From: UBA3496 sp964558115
Lineage (GTDB): Bacteria; UBA8248
Direction of reading: 5' to 3'
DNA: 11,867 bases
NCBI GenBank assembly: GCA_964558115.1
Contig: CAZLCI010000063.1
Location: forward strand, 1-11,867
Shown in pieces: positions 1-6,221 of the stretch. The position numbers were made by a program, and so were the translations under genes. A model generated the notes under the pieces. The model did not search any database and was not told the DNA's origin. It was given only the letters and a program-made list of their open reading frames with translations. Every line of letters starts with the position of its first letter. Position 1 is the stretch's first letter.

Positions 1-460
1 CTGTAGTAGCTTGTCTTTGGCTATCATTAAAATAAGCTGGGACCGTGACTACAGCATCACTAATTTCTTCTCCAAGATAGTCACTAGCTGCTTGTTTTAA
101 TTTTTGAAGAACACTAGAAGATATTTCAGGGGGCGCATAAACTTTACCATTTATCTTAAGTCTTGCATCACCATTTTCTGCTTTAATAACTTCGTAAGGC
201 ACCATCTTTACTTCTTCGGGAACCTCATCAAATCTTCTACCCATAAATCTCTTTACTGAATAAATAGTATTTGTAGGGTTAGTAACTGCTTGTCTTTTAG
301 CAACAACTCCAACAAGTTTCTCACCTTCTGGGGTAAAACCAACTATACTAGGTGTAGTTCGATTTCCTTCCTGATTTGGTATGACCGTAGGTTCACCTGC
401 TTCCATAATAGAAACTACAGAGTTTGTGGTTCCTAAATCAATACCAATTACTTTTCCCAT
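1..460 (-). CDS. dnaK: Molecular chaperone DnaK (Hsp70), N-terminal part, cut by the window edge
   Basis: ATP-dependent Hsp70 chaperone of the cytoplasm, which works with DnaJ and GrpE on unfolded proteins. Reading the minus strand from the ATG at 460-458 gives 153 codons of the nucleotide-binding domain. It opens MGKVIGIDLGTTNS, the Hsp70 phosphate-1 loop (residues about 7-14), then shows NQEGNRTTPS and VAKRQAV, and near the edge VTVPAYFNDSQRQAT, the classic Hsp70 signature. A GGAGG Shine-Dalgarno lies at 466-470, seven bases or so upstream of the start, which fixes the start codon. The C-terminal part of the ATPase domain and the substrate-binding domain lie outside the window. No grpE, hrcA or dnaJ is visible. 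The gene diverges from an IscA-like gene across a 282-bp spacer holding its likely promoter and an inverted repeat. Identification is close to certain from the motifs. Confidence 0.97.
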   Translation of the reverse strand, partial: MGKVIGIDLGTTNSVVSIMEAGEPTVIPNQEGNRTTPSIVGFTPEGEKLVGVVAKRQAVTNPTNTIYSVKRFMGRRFDEVPEEVKMVPYEVIKAENGDARLKINGKVYAPPEISSSVLQKLKQAASDYLGEEISDAVVTVPAYFNDSQRQATT

Positions 461-528
461 TTTTGCCTCCTAAAACAAAAAAATTAAAATCAACAATAAA
501 AAAATAATTAAAACAAAATTGGACGATA

Positions 529-557
529 AATTTATTATATGAGTCCAAGACTGTCAA
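529..557 (-). promoter_or_regulatory. Probable sigma70-type promoter of dnaK
   Basis: On the minus strand a perfect -35 box TTGACA (plus coordinates 552-557) is followed after 17 bp by TAAATT (529-534), a fair -10 box. This would start transcription near 520 and give a leader of about 60 nt before the dnaK ATG. No CIRCE (TTAGCACTC-N9-GAGTGCTAA) or clear sigma32 promoter is present. Assigned by eye only. Confidence 0.5.
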
Positions 558-585
558 GTTATATCAGCACAAATAACTCATATAA
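535..585. repeat. Perfect 10-bp inverted repeat across the dnaK promoter
   Basis: TTATATGAGT (535-544) is repeated in inverse orientation as ACTCATATAA (576-585), with 31 bp between. The left arm sits between the -10 and -35 boxes proposed for dnaK, and the -35 box lies between the arms. Arm centres are about 41 bp apart, close to four helical turns, so a regulator could bind both arms on the same face of the DNA. The dnaK transcript would begin downstream of it, so it is more likely a DNA operator than an RNA hairpin. No known heat-shock operator is recognised. Confidence 0.45.
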
Positions 586-646
586 CAAATTTAGATTACC
601 GAACTTAGCAAATATCAGAATTAAAAGTAAAATATGGAATAATTGC

Positions 647-676
647 TTGATAGATTTGACAAATTTTCAATATAAA
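647..676 (+). promoter_or_regulatory. Probable promoter of the IscA-like gene
   Basis: TTGATA (647-652) and TATAAA (671-676) are separated by 18 bp, a good sigma70-type pair. It would place the transcript start near 683 and leave a leader of about 60 nt. A second TTGACA at 656-661 has no good -10 box at the right distance. The rest of the 461-742 spacer is AT-rich and shows no further gene. Confidence 0.45.
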
Positions 677-742
677 GATAGCCTGAATGTGATATAAAGT
701 ATTTATAGTTATTATTTCAAAAAAATATTAAAAGGAATATGA

Positions 743-1111
743 ATGGTAACTTTATTTGATGAAACTCAAACTCCCACAAAAAGTTCTGGGATAACCGCAA
801 CAGAGAACGCTTCTAAAAAAGTTAGCGAACTTCTCAAAGCAGAAGGAAAAGAAGGGCACGGACTCCGTTTATCAGTAACAACAGGGGGCTGCTCAGGCTA
901 TAACTACGGATTATTCTTTGACGAAAAAGCAAACCCAGATGACAAAGTTTACGAGTCTAATGGTATCAATATCTTTGTAGACACCCAAAGCGATTCACTT
1001 CTATCAGGCACAGAAATTGATTACGTTGACAGCCTAGAAGGATCGGGATTTAAAATCAATAACCCTAATGCAACGGGAACTTGCGGTTGTGGAAAGTCCT
1101 TCACAGCATAA
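743..1111 (+). CDS. HesB/IscA-type iron-sulfur cluster carrier (ErpA/IscA-like)
   Basis: Small A-type carrier of 122 residues that is expected to accept Fe-S clusters from a scaffold and pass them to apo-enzymes in the cytoplasm. The family's three conserved cysteines are present: Cys50 in TTGGCSGY, and Cys114 and Cys116 in TGTCGCGKSF near the C-terminus. The spacing C-x63-C-x-C is normal for the family. Residues 1-15 form a short polar N-terminal extension before the domain proper. The ATG at 743 is preceded by AAGGA (732-736), a good distance away. Another ATG at 739 is out of frame and opens only a six-codon frame. The gene is monocistronic: it has its own promoter and is closed by a strong terminator 40 bp downstream. 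No isc or suf genes are adjacent, so ErpA, IscA and SufA cannot be told apart. The product may load clusters into [4Fe-4S] enzymes such as the radical SAM protein downstream, but this is only inference. Confidence 0.93.
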   Translation: MVTLFDETQTPTKSSGITATENASKKVSELLKAEGKEGHGLRLSVTTGGCSGYNYGLFFDEKANPDDKVYESNGINIFVDTQSDSLLSGTEIDYVDSLEGSGFKINNPNATGTCGCGKSFTA

Positions 1112-1152
1112 AAAAAGAATCTACTTTACTAAAAACGATCTAACTGAGATAC

Positions 1153-1190
1153 AAAACGGGTTATATTTGAAAATATAACCCGTTTTTTTT
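1153..1190 (+). terminator. Strong intrinsic terminator after the IscA-like gene
   Basis: A 15-bp perfect stem (1153-1167 with 1172-1186) closes on a TGAA loop and runs directly into eight T residues (1183-1190). The middle of the stem carries the CGGG/CCCG pairs. The A-run opening the stem on the left would serve as the U-tract in the other direction, but no minus-strand gene ends here. Confidence 0.9.
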
Positions 1191-1192
1191 AC

Positions 1193-1220
1193 TTGCTAAT
1201 CAAAAAACATTTAATACAAT
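1193..1220 (+). promoter_or_regulatory. Probable promoter of the SDR - radical SAM operon
   Basis: TTGCTA (1193-1198) and TACAAT (1215-1220) are 16 bp apart. The -10 box matches the consensus in five of six positions, the -35 box in four. Transcription would start near 1227, about 47 nt before the SDR start codon. The -10 box lies inside the left arm of the dyad at 1213-1250, which suggests repression by a protein bound there. Confidence 0.5.
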
Positions 1221-1250
1221 GCTAAAATAATCAAAATTTAGCATTGTATT
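1213..1250. repeat. Perfect 14-bp dyad, candidate operator of the SDR - radical SAM operon
   Basis: AATACAATGCTAAA (1213-1226) and its exact inverse complement TTTAGCATTGTATT (1237-1250) are separated by 10 bp. There is no T-run long enough to make this a typical terminator, and one already lies just upstream. The dyad covers the proposed -10 box and start site and ends 23 bp before the SDR start codon, which is where repressors commonly bind. The regulator is not known. If transcription started further upstream, the same sequence could form a leader hairpin. Confidence 0.6.
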
Positions 1251-1273
1251 TTCGCTACTTAAAAGGATAATTT

Positions 1274-2065
1274 ATGCAACGTTTTAAAAATAAAGTTTGT
1301 ATTATAAGCGGTGGAGCCAGTGGCATAGGCGCTAAAACCGCAGAAATATTTACAGAACAAGGGGGAAAGGTTTTAATAGGAGATATTGACGAAAAAAATG
1401 GGGAAAATCAAACAAATAAAATCATTGAAAAATTCGGTAATGGAACTGCTATTTTTTCCTACCTAGATGTTTCAAATCCTGACGATTGCGAAAAAGCTGT
1501 AGAAAAAGCTGTCAACGAATTCGGTAGTGTAGATTTTTTACTAAATAGTGCCATCAAAATGGCTCCGGGAATGCTTAAGGAACTTTCTCTCCAAGATTGG
1601 AATACGATGATCACAATTGGATTAACCGGAACATTTCTCATGACTCAAGCTACTGGTCGTTGGATGATTGAAAATGATACTCCCGGATCCATTGTCACAA
1701 TGTCATCTATTGGTGGTCAACAGCCATATGGAATGTCAGGCGCCTATTCAACCGTAAAAGCTGCTGTGATCATGCTCGCAGAACACTTTGGAATAGAATG
1801 GGCAAGTCACAAAATCAGGGTTAATGCTATATGTCCTGGCCACACAGAAACACCATTAACATCCTACTTAAAAGACTCGAATATTAAAAAACAGAGAAGT
1901 GAAATCACACCCCTTCTGAGAGTCGCACAACCAATAGATATAGCCAACGGAATTTTGTTTTTATTCTCAGAAGAAGCAGATTACATAACTGCTACGACCT
2001 TAGAAATTGATGGTGGACTAAGCAAAACTGTAATGAATCATCTCCCTGGGCGAAAATGGAAGTAG
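1274..2065 (+). CDS. Short-chain dehydrogenase/reductase (classical SDR)
   Basis: Cytoplasmic NAD(P)-dependent oxidoreductase of 263 residues, the usual size for a classical SDR. The Rossmann glycine motif is GGASGIG (residues 13-19), and Asp37 at the end of the second strand suggests NAD(H) rather than NADP(H). Asp65 in LDV is the adenine-ring contact. The NNAG motif is altered to NSA (91-93). The catalytic residues are Asn110, Ser145, Tyr158 and Lys162 (YSTVK), followed by PG (188-189), so the enzyme should be active. The substrate, an alcohol or ketone, cannot be read from the sequence. ATG 1274 is preceded by AAAAGGA at 1260-1266. Only six bases separate its TAG from the start of the radical SAM gene, so the two are almost certainly co-transcribed and possibly translationally coupled. 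The product may act on the same compound as the radical SAM enzyme. Confidence 0.92.
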   Translation: MQRFKNKVCIISGGASGIGAKTAEIFTEQGGKVLIGDIDEKNGENQTNKIIEKFGNGTAIFSYLDVSNPDDCEKAVEKAVNEFGSVDFLLNSAIKMAPGMLKELSLQDWNTMITIGLTGTFLMTQATGRWMIENDTPGSIVTMSSIGGQQPYGMSGAYSTVKAAVIMLAEHFGIEWASHKIRVNAICPGHTETPLTSYLKDSNIKKQRSEITPLLRVAQPIDIANGILFLFSEEADYITATTLEIDGGLSKTVMNHLPGRKWK

Positions 2066-2071
2066 AAGACT

Positions 2072-3514
2072 TTGAAAAATATTAAACAAAACAAAAAAAT
2101 AAATATATTATTAATTTCATGCTACGAACTAGGGAATCAACCTATACAAACAGCCAGTTTACATGCTTTCTTGAAAAGTTACTCTTATTCCCCAAAAGTT
2201 TTAGATCTATCTACACAAAAAATTAATCCAAAAGAAGTTCAAAATTGCAATTTTATTGCCATTAGCACTCCAATGCATACGTCCCTAACTATTGCAGTTG
2301 AAGCGACAAAAATAATTCGCAAAGTCAACAAAGAATGTCATATTTGCTTTTACGGAGATTATGCAGATCTAAACTCTAAGTATCTTTTAAAAAATATAGC
2401 TGACAGTTGTTTAAGCGGTGAAACTCAAAAATCAATACTCGAAATAATTAACTCAATTGAAACTTCCTCGAAAGAAGTTACAGAAAAGAAAAATATATAT
2501 AAAAATAGTATTCGACTTATAGAAAAGCCTGATTTTAGGACACCTGAAAGATCTCTGCTCCCTACTCTATCCAATTACAACAAATTGATTAATGATCAGA
2601 CGTATATTACAACTGCTGCAGTCGAGACTAGCAGAGGGTGCAAACATCAGTGTCTTCATTGCCCTATAACACCTATTTTCAAAGGTCGATTTTTTGTGGT
2701 GCCAAAAGAGATAGTTTTATCTGACATAAAAAACTTGCATTCACAAGGTGCTAGACATATCACATTTACCGACCCTGACTTTTTAAATGGCCCCAAACAT
2801 TCGCTAAGAATCCTTAGAGAGATGCATAATTTATTCCCAGAAATGACTTTTGATTTTACAGCCAAAGTTGAACATCTAATCAACCATAAAGATATATTCA
2901 CTGAATTAAGACAATTAGGCTGCCTCTTTATTGTTACAGCTTTAGAATCTTTAAATAGCAAAATCTTAAGAAAATTAGTTAAAGGACATTCGAAAAAAGA
3001 TTTCTTAGAAATTTTAAAAATTTCGAGAGAAAACGAGATTTCTATCCGACCTTCATTAATTGCATTTACTCCTTGGACAACTCCAAAAGATTACATAGAA
3101 CTACTAAATTTCATTGAGGAAAATGAATTGATTTATGAAATAGACCCAATTCAGATGTCAATAAGATTACTTATCCCTCCAAAGTCGAGTCTGCTTAAAT
3201 TAAAAGATATAAGGAAACACATAGTTGATTTTCAACCAGAAAGATTTTCTCATATTTGGAAGCATCCAAATCCAAAAATGGAGATTTTAAATTCAAATAT
3301 TTCTGCAGTAGTAGAAAAACATGCGACCCTTAACAAAGACGCTTTAGAAACATTTATAGCTATTAAAAAGGAATTTTCTGAAATTTTTCCCAAATTAGCT
3401 AACATACAAAACGTTACTATCAGAACAAAGAGAGTTACAGTCAAACCCCCAAAACTTACCGAGTCATGGTTTTGTTGAGCGGAACCAACTGAGAGTCAGT
3501 TGACTCTAAATTAA
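2072..3514 (+). CDS. Radical SAM selenoprotein with B12-binding-like N-terminus and C-terminal CUAEP tail (TGA at 3476-3478 read as selenocysteine)
   Basis: Predicted 480-residue protein with Sec469. Residues about 10-130 resemble a cobalamin-binding fold (ELGNQP at 20-25, STPMHTS at 65-71) but lack the DxHxxG base-on histidine motif. Residues about 183-400 are a radical SAM core with the [4Fe-4S]-binding Cys190, Cys194 and Cys197 (CKHQCLHC). The frame reaches Trp-Phe-Cys468, then TGA, then continues Ala-Glu-Pro-Thr-Glu-Ser-Gln-Leu-Thr-Leu-Asn to TAA. Cys-Sec-Ala-Glu-Pro is the tail that names a radical SAM (seleno)protein family in NCBI annotation, as I recall it; some members have Cys-Cys instead. 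The Cys-Sec pair is probably redox-active. The substrate is unknown. Translation starts at TTG 2072, the only start near the SDR stop, with a weak GAAG ribosome site. If TGA were a true stop, the product would have 468 residues. No sel genes are in the window. Confidence 0.88.
3492..3507 (+). promoter_or_regulatory. Candidate bacterial SECIS element
   Basis: AGAGTCAGTTGACTCT folds into a 6-bp stem (3492-3497 with 3502-3507) closed by the loop AGTT. The loop starts 19 nt after the TGA and has G as its second base followed by U, which agrees with the general rule for bacterial SECIS elements (a small stem-loop just downstream of UGA with a G among the first two loop bases). An alternative 7-bp hairpin, CAACTGA-GAG-TCAGTTG (3486-3502), overlaps and excludes it. 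Its loop is closer to the TGA, at 14 nt, which looks short. Either could present a G to SelB. There is no T-run, so it is not a terminator. Confidence 0.65.
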
Positions 3515-4224
3515 AGATTCAATACAGCTACTGCTCGTATCGGAGAACCAGACCCCCCACGAATCTTGAGAGGAAGACCAATATAGAGAAATTCCTTACC
3601 AGCCACATCTTCAATATTACAAAGATTTTCTGTGTTATGACATTGCAATTCTCTACACAAAACATGACAAGGAAAAGTCATATCTCCTGTATTTACGCCA
3701 GCATCAATACTAGGCGCATCTTGCCCAATATTTACTATCCCACATTCTCTATAAAGAAAATTTCCAGCATCGTATGAAAGACCAGGGTAATCAGTATTGT
3801 AACTATCCTCGGGATAAGTTCGTTTGAAATGACCTCCAGTAAAAAGAAAAGTACCCGCATTAGGAGGAGTCAAGTCATGCCTACTAAGCTCATCTTGAAG
3901 AAGTTTTAAAGAAATTTCTTCTTTAGGCTCCACCTTACCTGTAAAGTCGATTGCAATACCTCTAGTAATAAACCTATTAAGATTAGATTGATCTATAGTA
4001 GGAGCACTTTCTCTTTCGTCAATATGACTCACTGCATCAACATGGGTTGGCCCATGGTCACACATATGAAGCATCATAGCTGCGTAAGTAATATCTTTGG
4101 GCCTAATAGGAGCATTCTTTGAGTCCTCATGTGTAGCAATAAACTCTATTTCAGTGGGAGGATGCCCAGGAAATCTCGGAGCACCCGTATATATATCCTG
4201 ACTAAGATTAACAATATCGTACAT
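3511..4224 (-). CDS. Cyclase-family metal-dependent hydrolase (kynurenine formamidase-like)
   Basis: Protein of 237 residues of the Cyclase family (kynurenine formamidase, isatin hydrolase and relatives), which hydrolyse amide or lactam-like bonds using a divalent metal. The family signature HxGTHxDxPxH appears as HGPTHVDAVSH (57-67), with His57, His61, Asp63 and His67 the expected metal ligands or catalytic residues. GQDAPSID (167-174), ENLCNI (199-204) and PLKIRGGSGSPIRAVAVL (218-235) are further conserved blocks. ATG 4224 is preceded by AGGGGGA seven bases upstream. It is the last gene of the marR-monooxygenase-cyclase operon, 50 bp after the monooxygenase. Its TAA shares the tetranucleotide TTAA with the stop of the convergent selenoprotein gene. 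The substrate is not identifiable. Kynurenine formamidase proper is possible, but there are no tryptophan-catabolic neighbours. Confidence 0.87.
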   Translation of the reverse strand: MYDIVNLSQDIYTGAPRFPGHPPTEIEFIATHEDSKNAPIRPKDITYAAMMLHMCDHGPTHVDAVSHIDERESAPTIDQSNLNRFITRGIAIDFTGKVEPKEEISLKLLQDELSRHDLTPPNAGTFLFTGGHFKRTYPEDSYNTDYPGLSYDAGNFLYRECGIVNIGQDAPSIDAGVNTGDMTFPCHVLCRELQCHNTENLCNIEDVAGKEFLYIGLPLKIRGGSGSPIRAVAVLNL

Positions 4225-4274
4225 AATAACGTCCCCCTAAAAATTCAAGAAAAAACTATTTCAGGTCAACAAAT

Positions 4275-5519
4275 CTAACCAATTCCACCAACTGTAACAC
4301 CATTTGGCTCGGGTGCCTCAAGTGCTGGTAAAACATGAGTCATAAATGCATCTAACTCAGAAATTACTTCTTTAGATGGAATCTGAGCATAATGCCAAAT
4401 CAAAGTTATGTATTCAGCAGGAACTTTATCATAAGAATGAAGGAATTGCTCCTTCAACTGATCTACAGTACCACCGAGGAAAATACCACTTTCCTTCATA
4501 TTTTCCACCCAATCTATATTTGATGTATCAGATGGGAACTGGGGAAAGAAAGGAACATAGAAATTTTCATAGATATCTTGATCGTACTCTTTAAGTTTAC
4601 GATCATAATCAGCTTCATTTTCTGCTACATGAATCCATCTACAAACACATTGTCTTTCTCCATGGGAAAAATTATGTCCATGTTTCTGAGCTTCTTCTAA
4701 ATAAACATATGACATTTCTTCCATTTTTTCTAATTTAGTGAAATACACGGGCCGAAATCCATGCTTAGCTGCAAATTTAATAGAATCATTACTAGCACTA
4801 ACAGCCTGAAAAACTGGAGGATGTGGTGATTGGTATGGTTTAGGAACAACACTTACTTTATGCACTCTTCCATCTTCACCTACTTCTCCATGTGTCCCTG
4901 CATCTCGTGCACTTTTCCAAGCAGGATAATCAATTCCATCTTTATAAGGATAAGGAATTTTATAATAATCACCATCTATCTGAGAAGATTCTTCAGTCCA
5001 AAATTTCAAAAGCATCTCTGCACGTTCTTCAAAGATTTCTCGATTTTTCACATCATCATCTCCGCCAAGATCAGAACTAACAGTCGCAACAGAATCTGTG
5101 AATTGGCCTAAAACATTTGCCCATCTAGACTGATATCCACGAGCCATTCCAACAAACATTTTTCCCTTAGTAATATGATCTAAAATTGCAGTTTCTTCTG
5201 CTACCCTAACTGGATCCTGTGTAGCCATAACATAGCCTAAAGCACCAACACGAGCATTTTTAACGTGACTAGCCCACCAAGCATTCAAAACACCTGGATT
5301 AGGTCCTACCTCATAGCCTTCTGAATGAAAATGATGTTCTATGGTACTAACTCCCCATACTCCCATTTCATCTGCAGCCTTAACTATATCAAGCCATTCG
5401 TGTAAAACATGATGATAAAGATCAGTATCACAAGCAAGAGGTCTTTTTTCTTCACGCTCAGCACGATCTTTTGTTGGAAGCATTGGGTATAACTGAACAA
5501 TAACTTTAGGTTTTGCCAT
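4275..5519 (-). CDS. Luciferase-like (LLM class) flavin-dependent monooxygenase
   Basis: Protein of 414 residues of the bacterial-luciferase superfamily. It is expected to be a cytoplasmic TIM-barrel enzyme using reduced FMN (supplied by a reductase) or F420 and O2. Visible markers are the first strand KVIVQLYPM (5-13), GVWGVSTIEHHFHSEG (53-68) with the active-site-side Glu61-His62-His63, ALGYVMATQDPVRVAEETAILDHITKGK (93-120) and the substrate-barrel segment VVPKPYQSPHPPVFQAVSASNDSIKFAAKHG. The family is usually 320-380 residues. The extra length comes mainly from an acidic insert around residues 145-165 and from the region near 205-220. AAGGAG lies six bases before the ATG. It is the middle gene of the MarR-led operon, 43 bp after marR and 50 bp before the cyclase. 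The substrate is unknown. Joint control with a hydrolase suggests oxygenation followed by hydrolysis of an organic compound. Confidence 0.9.
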   Translation of the reverse strand: MAKPKVIVQLYPMLPTKDRAEREEKRPLACDTDLYHHVLHEWLDIVKAADEMGVWGVSTIEHHFHSEGYEVGPNPGVLNAWWASHVKNARVGALGYVMATQDPVRVAEETAILDHITKGKMFVGMARGYQSRWANVLGQFTDSVATVSSDLGGDDDVKNREIFEERAEMLLKFWTEESSQIDGDYYKIPYPYKDGIDYPAWKSARDAGTHGEVGEDGRVHKVSVVPKPYQSPHPPVFQAVSASNDSIKFAAKHGFRPVYFTKLEKMEEMSYVYLEEAQKHGHNFSHGERQCVCRWIHVAENEADYDRKLKEYDQDIYENFYVPFFPQFPSDTSNIDWVENMKESGIFLGGTVDQLKEQFLHSYDKVPAEYITLIWHYAQIPSKEVISELDAFMTHVLPALEAPEPNGVTVGGIG

Positions 5520-5562
5520 TTTTTACTCCTTGATTAAAAAATGAATACTCCCATTTATAATA

Positions 5563-6084
5563 TTATGCAACATTCTTATTTCCTTTTAATTTCCAATTAC
5601 TTATTCCCAGATCTAATTTTGACAAAAAGTTCGATATAACATCTCTTTCTTCATCCGTAACATCTGACATGAGATTCGCTATAGATAAAAAATAATCAGG
5701 AAAAATACTTTCTAAAAGATCCTCCCCTTTCTTGGTAATCTTTACATTTGTTCTTCTTTTATCCTCATCCAAATGGTATCTCTTAACAAACCCATCACGC
5801 TCGAGACCATCCATTAGACCAGTCATAGTTGCCCTAGTTACTCCGGCACTCTCAGCCAAATCAGAAGGTGCGAATCCTGCAACTCTTCTTCTAAGAATTA
5901 ATAGAACCACAAATCTTCCTTGAGATATTCCATGAGAGATCAAATAATCATTGAAGATAGTCAACAGATCGCTCCCGGATCTTAAAAATTGGTAGAAGAG
6001 AAGCATAGAGGATGGTTCTAAACTAGAATATACTTCTAGTGGCCTAAAATCTTCTCTTGTTGGGAGTTCTTTCATACAAAACAT
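5563..6084 (-). CDS. MarR family transcriptional regulator
   Basis: Dimeric winged-helix DNA-binding protein of 173 residues. After a 25-residue N-terminal extension, the dimerisation helix is followed by the winged helix-turn-helix: FAPSDLAESAGVTRATMTGLMDGLERDGFVKR (71-102) contains the recognition helix, and HLDEDKRRTNVKIT (104-117) is the wing with the family's D-x-R-R signature. The C-terminal helix (about 125-160) completes the dimer interface. ATG 6084 follows AAGGA (6089-6093) at six bases; a second ATG three codons in (MFCM) is less likely. A stronger-looking GGAGG at 6106-6110 is too far away. It is the first gene of an operon with the monooxygenase and cyclase and is divergent from a Bax inhibitor-1-type gene. 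MarR proteins usually repress their own operon and release it on binding a small phenolic or similar ligand, and that is the likely role here. Confidence 0.93.
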   Translation of the reverse strand: MFCMKELPTREDFRPLEVYSSLEPSSMLLFYQFLRSGSDLLTIFNDYLISHGISQGRFVVLLILRRRVAGFAPSDLAESAGVTRATMTGLMDGLERDGFVKRYHLDEDKRRTNVKITKKGEDLLESIFPDYFLSIANLMSDVTDEERDVISNFLSKLDLGISNWKLKGNKNVA

Positions 6085-6112
6085 TTAAATTCCTTGTATA
6101 GTTAGCCTCCTA

Positions 6113-6140
6113 ATTATATCTTTTTTTATTAAAATTACAA
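6113..6140 (-). promoter_or_regulatory. Probable promoter of the marR-monooxygenase-cyclase operon
   Basis: On the minus strand TTGTAA (plus 6135-6140) and a perfect TATAAT (6113-6118) are 16 bp apart. Transcription would start near 6106, about 22 nt before the ATG. Its -35 box is only eight bases from that of the divergent promoter at 6149-6178, so one regulator bound between them could govern both. Confidence 0.55.
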
Positions 6141-6148
6141 TAAAAAAA

Positions 6149-6178
6149 TTGCCAAACTTTGTATTTTTAAATTATAAT
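6149..6178 (+). promoter_or_regulatory. Probable promoter of the Bax inhibitor-1-type gene
   Basis: TTGCCA (6149-6154) and a perfect TATAAT (6173-6178) are 18 bp apart. The start site would be near 6185 and the leader about 37 nt. An imperfect dyad CAAT-AAAAAA-ATTG (6138-6151) lies between this and the marR promoter and is a candidate MarR site, though a weak one. Confidence 0.6.
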
Positions 6179-6221
6179 CAGGGGGATTTTTGTTTTTAAA
6201 ATTTCATAGGAGAAAATAAAG

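Noticed and set aside
461..742. CIRCE, HspR or CtsR site upstream of dnaK
   Set aside because: None of the known consensus sequences is present; only an unrelated 10-bp inverted repeat is seen.
739..762. Leader peptide from ATG 739 overlapping the IscA-like start
   Set aside because: The frame is only six codons and the Shine-Dalgarno spacing fits ATG 743; most likely chance.
3476..3478. TGA as tryptophan or glycine through a genome-wide alternative genetic code
   Set aside because: No other gene in the window has an in-frame TGA, and tryptophan is written TGG throughout; the single TGA sits exactly in a Cys-x-Ala-Glu-Pro tail, so local selenocysteine recoding fits better.
3486..3507. Intrinsic terminator after the radical SAM gene
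   Set aside because: The hairpin is followed by CTAAATTAAAG with no T-run, and it lies inside the extended reading frame.
4376..5111. Plus-strand open frames opposite the monooxygenase gene (4376-4594, 4830-5111, 4892-5080)
   Set aside because: They are antisense to a convincing LLM-family gene, have no domain pattern, and are explained by its codon use.
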